A stretch of DNA of 37,559 nucleotides from positions 1 to 37,559 of the forward strand of contig NZ_MQUR01000078.1 in NCBI RefSeq assembly GCF_001953875.1, in the 5' to 3' direction. The notes below the pieces were generated by a model. The model ran no database searches, was not told the origin of the DNA, and was given only the letters and a program-made list of their open reading frames with translations. The translations under genes and the position numbers were made by a program. The stretch's first letter is position 1. Each line of letters starts with the position of its first letter. Shown here one piece after another: positions 24,989 to 31,456 of this stretch. This stretch comes from Streptomyces amritsarensis. Its GTDB lineage: Bacteria; Actinomycetota; Actinomycetes; Streptomycetales; Streptomycetaceae.

Positions 24989-25038
24989 CAGCCTTGGCCT
25001 TGAGTTCGAAATATGTTCGACTCCCGGTCGCCGGAAGG

Positions 25039-25827
25039 TCAGGCGACGGAAGCGGCGTCCAGGCCTGCCACCAGGGCCGGAGCGGGACCGTCGAGGGTGC
25101 GCCCCACCGCTGCGATGACCGCCGGGTGCGCCGGCAGCGCGAGATGGCCGATCCCCATGACCTGCACGTTTTCCACACACAGATCAGCGTGTTCGATCCG
25201 GGCGCTCCCCACCGGGGCCATCAGCGTGTCGAACTCGCTCCAGAACGCCACGCAGCGCGTGGCGCAGCCCGGCGAGGGCGCCGCCAGCTCGGTCAGCACC
25301 TCGGAACCCGGGCGCATCTGCCGCACCAGGGGGTGCGCGTCCAGGAACGGGGCGACCCGCGTACCGGAATGCGGGGTGCCGAGCGTGACCAGGGTGCGTA
25401 CGCGCGCGTCCCCGCCGAGGCGCTGCACGTAGTACCGGCCGACCAGGCCGCCCAGGCTGTGCCCGACGAGGTCCACCCGCTCCTGCCCGGTGCGCTCGCA
25501 CAGCTCCTCGACACGCCGGGCGAGCTGGCCGGCGATGACCCGCAGGTCGAGGGCGAGGGGCGAGTAGTTGTACGCCTCCACGTGCCGCAGGCCGCCGGCG
25601 CCGAGGGCGCGCCGCAGCAGGACGAATACGGACCGGTTGTCGGTGAAACCGTGGAGCAGCAGGACGGGCGGGCGTGTCGTGGCGGGGACGCGGGCGATCT
25701 TCTCCTGGCACACCCCGGTGGGGTACAGCAGGAGGTGCCCGCCGAGCACGACGACCTCCAGTGCGCCCGCCCGCAGCGCGGCACCGGAGAAGGGGACGGG
25801 GACGGATACCGGTAAGGACAGACCCAT
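25039..25827 (-). CDS. Alpha/beta-hydrolase, triacylglycerol lipase-like
   Basis: A 262-residue lipase-type hydrolase. 'PPVLLLHGFTDN' is the oxyanion region, Ser124 in 'VGHSLGGLVGRYY' is the nucleophile, 'LVTLGTPHSGTRVAP' is typical of lipases of this group, Asp200 in 'WSEFDTLMAP' is a plausible acid, and His228 in 'GIGHLAL' is the base. The N-terminus is mildly hydrophobic without a clear cleavage site, so membrane association or cytosolic location cannot be decided. ATG 25827 is chosen over 25875 because CAGGAGG lies 8 nt upstream. It diverges from icmB; the 176-bp intergenic region holds a large inverted repeat. Confidence 0.87.
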   Translation of the reverse strand: MGLSLPVSVPVPFSGAALRAGALEVVVLGGHLLLYPTGVCQEKIARVPATTRPPVLLLHGFTDNRSVFVLLRRALGAGGLRHVEAYNYSPLALDLRVIAGQLARRVEELCERTGQERVDLVGHSLGGLVGRYYVQRLGGDARVRTLVTLGTPHSGTRVAPFLDAHPLVRQMRPGSEVLTELAAPSPGCATRCVAFWSEFDTLMAPVGSARIEHADLCVENVQVMGIGHLALPAHPAVIAAVGRTLDGPAPALVAGLDAASVA

Positions 25828-25868
25828 CGACGGCCTCCTGTGACGTCCTGGGACGGCGGCCAGCCGCC

Positions 25869-25905
25869 GCGCCACCGTGCCGTGCGGCTGGCGGCACGGT
25901 GGCGC
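25869..25905. repeat. 14-bp inverted repeat in the lipase/icmB divergent region
   Basis: Arms 25869-25882 and 25892-25905 are perfectly complementary with a 9-nt loop. It lies 42 bp from the lipase start and about 100 bp before icmB. It could be an operator or a leader hairpin of the lipase mRNA. A TTGACC -35-like hexamer for icmB lies at 25939-25944, without a clear -10. Confidence 0.6.
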
Positions 25906-26003
25906 AATGCCGTCCCCCGTGTGATTTCCCCCTCGTGCTTGACCGCGAAACGGCGGCGTGCGCGATGCTGTGCTTAACGTTCGTTCACTCGGGAGGCAGT
26001 GCG

Positions 26004-26405
26004 ATGGGTGTGACCGGTCCGATCCGTGTGGTGGTGGCCAAGCCGGGTCTCGACGGCCACGACCGCGGGGCCAAGGTGATCGCGCGGGCGCTGCGGGACG
26101 CGGGCATGGAGGTCATCTACACCGGCCTCCACCAGACCCCCGAGCAGATCGTGGACACCGCGATCCAGGAGGACGCCGACGCGATCGGCCTGTCGATCCT
26201 CTCGGGCGCCCACAACACGCTCTTCGTGCGTGTGCTGGAGCTCCTCAAGGAGCGCGACGCCGAGGACATCAAGGTCTTCGGCGGCGGCATCATCCCGGAG
26301 GACGACATCGCCCCCCTGAAGGAGAAGGGCGTGGCCGAAATCTTCACCCCGGGCGCGACGACGACCTCGATCGTGGACTGGGTCAACGCCCACGTCCGCC
26401 AGTAG
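26004..26405 (+). CDS. icmB: B12-binding small subunit of isobutyryl-CoA mutase type
   Basis: A 133-residue cobalamin-binding domain protein. The B12 motif is 'KPGLDGHDRGAKV', with Asp17 and His19 (His19 is the lower axial ligand), followed by 'SILSGAHNTLF' and 'VFGGGIIPEDD', the standard Ser and Gly-Gly parts of the fold. A stand-alone subunit of this size matches IcmB, which works with the large subunit IcmA to interconvert isobutyryl-CoA and n-butyryl-CoA, linking valine and fatty-acid metabolism and supplying polyketide units. icmA is not in the window; in streptomycetes the two genes are, as I recall, unlinked. It could also pair with other mutase large subunits. The start has a good GGGAGG site (25991-25996). 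It appears monocistronic. Confidence 0.9.
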   Translation: MGVTGPIRVVVAKPGLDGHDRGAKVIARALRDAGMEVIYTGLHQTPEQIVDTAIQEDADAIGLSILSGAHNTLFVRVLELLKERDAEDIKVFGGGIIPEDDIAPLKEKGVAEIFTPGATTTSIVDWVNAHVRQ

Positions 26406-26429
26406 CCCCCGGCGGCACAGCCACCCCCC

Positions 26430-26990
26430 CCGCCGAGGCCGCCGCAGGCCCGCCCCACGCCGGGCGGCCGCGGCCGCACCCTGCCGGGATCGGCGTAGCG
26501 GGGTCGGGCCATGGCCGGCTTGCTGCTCCCCGGCTGTAGCCTCCCGCCGGGCGGCGGGACGCTCCCGCAGGTTCGGGCCGCGCGGGGCGGCTGCCCCCGT
26601 GCCCGCCCAGTGCGGCCCGGGGTAGCGGGACGCTCCCGACAGGTCCGGCCCACTCCGGGCGGCTGCGGCCGCACCCCCACCCCCGCCGTGGCCCGGCTCC
26701 CCGGCTGTAGCCACCCCGCCCGGCGGGAGCCCCCCGGGCCCCTGCGCGGCGGGACGCTCCCGCAGGTCCGGGCCGCGCCGGGCGGCTGCGGCCGCAGCAC
26801 CCCCGCCCTTGCCGGGAGCCGGTCATGGCTGGGCGCTACTCCCCGGCAGTAGCCGCCCCGCCCGGCGGGAGCCCCGGGGACGCGGCGCGGCACTGCGATC
26901 CCGCAGGTCCGCGCCCCCACCCCTGCCGGGATCGGCGGGGCGGGGGGATCTCGCAGGTTCGGGCCGCGTGCGGGGGGCTGCCGCTGGGCC
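26430..26990. repeat. Array of GC-rich hairpin-forming intergenic repeats
   Basis: The 632-bp stretch 26406-27037 has no supportable gene. It contains alternating copies of two imperfect units. Unit A (about 45 bp) contains GCGGGACGCTCCCGC then AGGTTCGGGCC and GGCGGCTGC: copies near 26551-26593, 26623-26672, 26746-26796, and diverged copies near 26893-26920 and 26946-26985. Unit B (about 34 bp) contains CCCCGGCTGTAGCC and CCCGCCCGGCGGGAG: near 26526-26559, 26696-26729 and 26838-26871. Most A copies carry a small inverted repeat, so the transcript would form a row of hairpins between convergent icmB and the DUF5691 gene. No transposase or target duplication is visible. Confidence 0.7.
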
Positions 26991-27037
26991 TGCCGGGGAC
27001 TGGCGTGGCTGCGGGATTGGTCGGCGGGTCGCAGGGG

Positions 27038-28624
27038 TCAGGGCGGGGTGAGTTCCGACAGCATCGCCGCGCGCAGCCGGAGCGTGGACACCAGCCGCTG
27101 GAAGGCCTCGGCCCAGTACGCGGCTGCGCCCGGCGACGCGTCCGGCGGTTCTTCCGCGGTCGCCGTCAGGGCCTCGAGGCGGCCGGCCTCGGCGGGGTCG
27201 AGGCAGCGTTCGGCGAGGCCCATCACCCCGCTGAAGCTCCACGGGTAGCTGCCGGCCTCCCGGGCTATGTCCAGCGCGTCCACCACGGCCCGGCCCAGTG
27301 CGCCCGCCCACGGCACCACACACACCCCGAGCAGCTGGAAGGCCTCGGACAGCCCGTGCGCCCGGACGAACTCCGCGACCCACTCGGCCCGTTCCCCGTC
27401 GGGCAGGGTCTCCAGCAGTTTCGCCCGCTCCGCGAGAGAGGCCGTGCCCGGCCCCGCCGCCGGCGGCGCCGACGCCGGGCCGAGCAGGGCCCGCGACCAT
27501 TCCGGGTCCCGCTGGCGCACCGCCGCCCGGCACCACGCCGCGTGCAGTTCCTCCGTCCAGCCCTCGGCCGCGGCCACCGGCAGCGCCACTATCTCCGCCG
27601 GGCCCAGGCCCCCGAACCGCTCCCGCCAGCACGACAGCGGAGCCGCCTCCACCAGCTGGCCGAGCCACCAGGCCCGCTCCCCGCGCCCGGCGGGCGGCCG
27701 CTTGACCACGCCGTCACGGAGCATCCCCCCGTCGCACTCGGCCGGCGGTGTCACCCCCTGCGGTCCCACACAGGCCACTGCCCGCTCGGCCATCCGGCCC
27801 GCCAGCGCCGACTGCGGCAATGCGGACAGCAGTTCGGCGGCCGTCGCACGGACGTTGCGGCTGCGGTCTCCCAGCGCCGCCTCCAGGAAGGACTCGTCCG
27901 CCAGGGACAGCCCCGCCCTCAGCGAGTCGAGGAACATCAGCCGGTCCTCGGCCCGTTCGCTCGCCCAGGTCGTCGCCAGCAGCCGCGGCGCGGCCGCCGG
28001 CTCATGGGCCCGTACGGCGCCGAGCAGTGCCACACGCTCCGCGAACAGCCCCTCCTCCCAGAGCCGTTCCACCGCGGACGGGTCGTTCACGTCCGGCAGT
28101 TCCCCGCCGCCCGCCCCGCCGCGCAGGGCGAACCGCCAGTCCGGATTCATCCGCGCCAGCCACAGCCCCCGCGTCCCGGCCAGGGCCAGGGCCTGCGGGC
28201 GCAGGTCCGTACGGGCCCGCGCGGCGTCCAGCAGGGCCGGTACGAGCGCGGCGGGCGCGCGGTAGCCGTGCCGTCCGGCCGCGGCCAGCCACTGGGGGAG
28301 CAGCTCCGTCAGATCCGGGGCCGAGCCGCGCCGCCCGCCGCCGCCCCCGCTGCCGGCGCCGGTACGGCCCGCCAGCAGTTGCGCCAGCCGGCGGGCCGCC
28401 GCCTCCGGCGGTGCCGGCCGGGGGTCCGGGGGCGCGGGCTCGGGCCGCGGGCGCGCCCCCGCCGGCCGCAACCCGGCGCGGCGGCGCACGGTGTGCACGG
28501 CCGCCGCGTCCAGCAGCGCCTCCGGTGAGCCGGCCGGGCCCCCGCCCCGGCGCCGGTCGGTGCCCAGCAGCGCGGCGCCGACCAGCTCCTGCCACTCTCC
28601 GTACCCCTCGTCACCCTCGCCCAT
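27038..28624 (-). CDS. DUF5691-family protein (helical repeat), partner of SWIM/MoxR/VWA cluster
   Basis: A 528-residue protein I assign to DUF5691 from its composition, position and typical pieces such as 'WQELVGAALLGTDRR' at the N-terminus and 'NPDWRFAL' in the middle. It is Ala/Leu/Arg-rich and largely helical; repeated units such as 'SLADESFLEAALGDRSRNVRATAAELLSAL' look like HEAT-type repeats, which usually bind proteins. There are no membrane helices, signal peptide or catalytic motif. ATG 28624 is chosen for the strong GGGAGGGG just upstream; the frame is open further, but that part is low-complexity. It follows the SWIM gene on the same strand after 247 bp, with a 12-bp hairpin and a 7-codon ORF in between. 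Confidence 0.75.
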   Translation of the reverse strand: MGEGDEGYGEWQELVGAALLGTDRRRGGGPAGSPEALLDAAAVHTVRRRAGLRPAGARPRPEPAPPDPRPAPPEAAARRLAQLLAGRTGAGSGGGGGRRGSAPDLTELLPQWLAAAGRHGYRAPAALVPALLDAARARTDLRPQALALAGTRGLWLARMNPDWRFALRGGAGGGELPDVNDPSAVERLWEEGLFAERVALLGAVRAHEPAAAPRLLATTWASERAEDRLMFLDSLRAGLSLADESFLEAALGDRSRNVRATAAELLSALPQSALAGRMAERAVACVGPQGVTPPAECDGGMLRDGVVKRPPAGRGERAWWLGQLVEAAPLSCWRERFGGLGPAEIVALPVAAAEGWTEELHAAWCRAAVRQRDPEWSRALLGPASAPPAAGPGTASLAERAKLLETLPDGERAEWVAEFVRAHGLSEAFQLLGVCVVPWAGALGRAVVDALDIAREAGSYPWSFSGVMGLAERCLDPAEAGRLEALTATAEEPPDASPGAAAYWAEAFQRLVSTLRLRAAMLSELTPP

Positions 28625-28666
28625 CGGTGCCCCTCCCTCGCTGCTCGTCCTCGGTCGTGTCCAGCG

Positions 28667-28697
28667 CCCCGGTCCCGCCCCCTCCGCGGGACCGGGG
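28667..28697 (-). terminator. Hairpin between the SWIM and DUF5691 genes
   Basis: Perfect 12-bp stem (28667-28678 with 28686-28697), 7-nt loop. It may end or attenuate transcription between the two minus-strand genes. A 7-codon ORF (28746-28723) with a G6 stretch before it lies just upstream. Confidence 0.5.
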
Positions 28698-28871
28698 CTG
28701 TCGATGTCCCGTGCGGGTCCGCTCAACTGGCGTGGTTGTCGTTCATGAAAGCCCCCCGGCTTCTCGTCGTTGTGTACGGCGCCCCCCGGCGCCGCACTTC
28801 CCCTGCCGCCTTCGTACGACGGCACAGGACCCCCCAGGCCCCCTGCGATGTGTGGTCGTGCCCCGCCCGGT

Positions 28872-30215
28872 TCAGGACAGGGCGACCGGCTCCGACGAGC
28901 CCGGCTGCCAGGCCGTCAGCGGGGTGAACCCGCGGTGGCCGCACTCGCCGAAGACCGTCACCGGGCCCCCGCCCGACAACGCGGCCAGCTGCCACAGGCC
29001 CCCGCGGGAGCGGCTGCCCGCCCCCGTGAGGGACACCGGCAGGGCGGAGGTGCCCTCCGCGTCCGCCAGCTGCCAGCCCAGCTCTCCCGGTATCGGAACC
29101 ACCGGACCGAGCACCACCGGCCAGGACTCCAGCCACGGGTCGTCCCGCAGCGCCGCCCCGTAGGCCTCCAGGGCCGCCTGCGTGCTCACCCCGGCCGGAA
29201 CCTCCGTGCACGGCGCGGCCGCCGCGAACCTCTCCCCGAGGTCCGCCCGCAGCCCCGCCGACCCGGGCCGGAAGCGCATCTCCGCCTCCAGCACCAGCCC
29301 CACCGGCAGCGCCAGCCCCGGTGGCCGCCCGGGCGGTCCGAAGTCCAGCACCAGCGCGGGCCGTCCCCCCGCCACCCCGCGCAGCCATATCCGGCGGGTG
29401 GTGAGCCGTCCGTCCGGCGACACCGAGTCGTACTGGGCGAGCACCAGCCATCGGTCCCGTACGGCCTCCCCCTCCCCGGAGGCCGGCAGTCCCACCCGGC
29501 TGCGCACGGTCGCCGCCAACTGGTCCGGAAGCCCGGCCACCCCCATCCAGGCCCGGTCCAGCAGGTGCAGCAGCGCCGCCTCCTCCAGCATCCGGGCGGG
29601 CCAGCCGGGGCCGCAACTGGGTATCGTCCCCAACTCCCTGACACGCCCGGCCAGTCCGGGCGCCTGGGCGTCCACCATCCGGGCCGCGGTCTCCTCCCAT
29701 GCCGCGTACCCCGTGTGCTCCTGGCCCGCGAGGCCGCCGCGCAGCAGGTCGGCCAGCCGCTGTTCCAGCTCGGTGACGCCCGCGCCGATGCGCGCCGCCC
29801 GCCGCTCGGCCCGGCGCCGGGCCCCCTCCTCGTCCACCGGGGCGGCCGCCCCGCCCGCCGGACGTGCGGCCTTGGCCGCCCGGTCCGCCAGCCACTGCGC
29901 GGCCCAGTCCGGCGCCTCCCCGGGCTCGCCGACCCCCTCGGCGGACCAGAGCAGGAGCAGTCCCAGCGCGTGCTTGCACGGGAACTTCCGGCTCGGGCAG
30001 GAGCACTTGTAGGCCGGTCCCGTCAGGTCGACGACCGTCCGGTACGGATTGCTGCCGCTGCCCTTGCACAACCCCCACACAGAACCGGAAGCGGAACCTC
30101 CGATCTGCGACCACGGCCCTGCCCCGCCGAGTCTGCCGCCCGCCTTGCGTGAGGCATCGTCAGGAGCCAGAGCCAGTACCTGTTCCGCCGTCCAGCGGAC
30201 CCCCTGCTCAGTCAT
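28872..30215 (-). CDS. SWIM zinc-finger protein (YehQ-like)
   Basis: A 447-residue protein with a SWIM zinc finger near the N-terminus: Cys71, Cys73, Cys80 and His82 in 'YKCSCPSRKFPCKHALGL' (CxC-x6-CxH). SWIM domains bind DNA or protein, and are found in MULE transposases, SWI/SNF-type ATPases and E3 ligases. The rest (about residues 110-447) is a mostly helical/beta region without a motif I recognise; there is no transposase catalytic core. ATG 30215 is chosen because the upstream part of the frame overlaps the divergent promoter and TACGGT lies 7 nt before the ATG, suggesting a leaderless start. From memory, E. coli yehQ encodes a SWIM protein next to yehL/yehM/yehP. Divergent from the AAA+ gene. 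Confidence 0.85.
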   Translation of the reverse strand: MTEQGVRWTAEQVLALAPDDASRKAGGRLGGAGPWSQIGGSASGSVWGLCKGSGSNPYRTVVDLTGPAYKCSCPSRKFPCKHALGLLLLWSAEGVGEPGEAPDWAAQWLADRAAKAARPAGGAAAPVDEEGARRRAERRAARIGAGVTELEQRLADLLRGGLAGQEHTGYAAWEETAARMVDAQAPGLAGRVRELGTIPSCGPGWPARMLEEAALLHLLDRAWMGVAGLPDQLAATVRSRVGLPASGEGEAVRDRWLVLAQYDSVSPDGRLTTRRIWLRGVAGGRPALVLDFGPPGRPPGLALPVGLVLEAEMRFRPGSAGLRADLGERFAAAAPCTEVPAGVSTQAALEAYGAALRDDPWLESWPVVLGPVVPIPGELGWQLADAEGTSALPVSLTGAGSRSRGGLWQLAALSGGGPVTVFGECGHRGFTPLTAWQPGSSEPVALS

Positions 30216-30238
30216 GGGAACCACCGTAGAGACCCCCT

Positions 30239-30289
30239 CTGACAATCGCTCTGACCTGCAACGACGTGATGAGCGGGGGGCGTTGTCAG
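30239..30289. promoter_or_regulatory. Symmetrical divergent control region of the SWIM and AAA+ genes
   Basis: CTGACAA (30239-30245) and TTGTCAG (30283-30289) form a perfect inverted pair 37 nt apart in the 134-bp intergenic region. Each arm presents TTGTCA, a -35-like hexamer, pointing to the gene on its side. Convincing -10 boxes at 17-18 nt are lacking, so these could instead be the two half-sites of a regulator. Confidence 0.4.
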
Positions 30290-30349
30290 TGGCGTGGTGC
30301 ACCGTTGGAACAGCAGTCGGGAGCGGCTGTTGAGCATTGGAGGGGGACC

Positions 30350-31456
30350 ATGAGCAAGCCCGAGAACGGCATCGGCGCCGAGGCGCTGCGACCGCACGCC
30401 GAAGACGCCTTCGCGCACGAACTGAAAGCCCTGGCGGCTGCCGACGACAGGCCCCGCCCGACCCGTTGGAAGCTCTCCCCGTGGGCCGTCGCCACCTATC
30501 TGCTCGGCGGCACGCTCGACGACGGCACGGTGATCACACCCAAGTACGTGGGCCCGCGCCGCATCGTCGAGGTCGCGGTCACCACCCTGGCGACCGACCG
30601 CGCCCTGCTCCTGCTCGGCGTCCCCGGCACCGCCAAGACCTGGGTCTCCGAACACCTCGCGGCCGCCGTCAGCGGGGACTCCACCCTCCTGGTCCAGGGC
30701 ACCGCCGGCACCCCCGAGGAGGCCATCCGGTACGGCTGGAACTACGCCCGGCTCCTCGCCCACGGCCCCAGCCGCGACGCCCTCGTCCCCAGCCCCGTCA
30801 TGCGGGCCATGGCCGAGGGGATGACCGCCCGCGTCGAGGAGCTCACCCGCATCCCCGCCGACGTCCAGGACACCCTCATCACCGTCCTGTCCGAGAAGAC
30901 GCTGCCGATACCGGAGCTCGGCCAGGAGGTGCAGGCCGTGCGCGGCTTCAACCTCATCGCCACGGCCAACGACCGCGACCGCGGGGTCAACGAGCTCTCC
31001 AGCGCGCTGCGCCGCCGCTTCAACACCGTCGTCCTGCCGCTGCCCGCCACCGCGGACGCCGAGGTCGACATCGTGGCCCGCCGCGTCGACCAGATGGGCC
31101 GCGCCCTCGACCTGCCCGCCGTCCCCGAGGGACTGGAGGAGATCCGCCGCGTCGTCACCGTCTTCCGCGAGCTGCGCGACGGGGTCACCGACGACGGCCG
31201 GACGAAGGTGAAGTCGCCCAGCGGCACCCTCTCCACCGCCGAGGCCATCTCCGTCGTCACGGGCGGCCTGGCCCTGGCCGCCCACTTCGGGGACGGCGTC
31301 CTGCGCCCCTCCGACGTGGCCGCGGGGATCCTCGGCGCCGTCGTCCGCGACCCGGCGGCCGACAAGGTGGTCTGGCAGGAGTACCTGGAGGCCGTGGTCC
31401 GCGAGCGCGACGGCTGGAAGGACTTCTACCGGGCCTGCCGGGAGGTGACGGTATGA
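30350..31456 (+). CDS. MoxR-family AAA+ ATPase (YehL-like)
   Basis: A 368-residue AAA+ ATPase. Walker A is 'LLGVPGTAKTW' with Lys96; the Walker B region reads 'ARVEELTRIPADVQDTL' with Glu163-Glu164 where many MoxR proteins have Asp-Glu; sensor 1 is Asn207 in 'LIATANDRDRG'; arginine residues 221-223 ('ALRRRF') supply the finger. The C-terminal part fits the MoxR lid. MoxR ATPases act as chaperone-like assembly or disassembly motors working with VWA proteins. ATG 30350 is chosen for GGAGGGGG just upstream. The stop overlaps the next start (ATGA), so it is co-translated with the DUF5682 gene, and a VWA gene follows. No membrane segment, so cytosolic. Confidence 0.88.
   Translation: MSKPENGIGAEALRPHAEDAFAHELKALAAADDRPRPTRWKLSPWAVATYLLGGTLDDGTVITPKYVGPRRIVEVAVTTLATDRALLLLGVPGTAKTWVSEHLAAAVSGDSTLLVQGTAGTPEEAIRYGWNYARLLAHGPSRDALVPSPVMRAMAEGMTARVEELTRIPADVQDTLITVLSEKTLPIPELGQEVQAVRGFNLIATANDRDRGVNELSSALRRRFNTVVLPLPATADAEVDIVARRVDQMGRALDLPAVPEGLEEIRRVVTVFRELRDGVTDDGRTKVKSPSGTLSTAEAISVVTGGLALAAHFGDGVLRPSDVAAGILGAVVRDPAADKVVWQEYLEAVVRERDGWKDFYRACREVTV

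Noticed and set aside
24875..25000. Possible c-di-AMP (ydaO-type) riboswitch before the M23 gene, because of a GGGGACCC core on the minus strand
   Set aside because: The expected GGGGTGAATC and closing elements are missing. The core also lies upstream of the predicted transcription start at about 24888, so it would not be in the leader RNA.
24892..25815. Plus-strand frame preceded by GGAGGAG opposite the lipase
   Set aside because: The ribosome-like sequence is a coincidence. The frame is antisense to a lipase with a full catalytic triad and the translation has no family features.
26505..26852. Open frames of 80-147 codons inside the 26406-27037 repeat tract
   Set aside because: All translate to Pro/Gly/Arg-rich low-complexity sequence, lack ribosome sites, and follow the repeat units, not a protein constraint.
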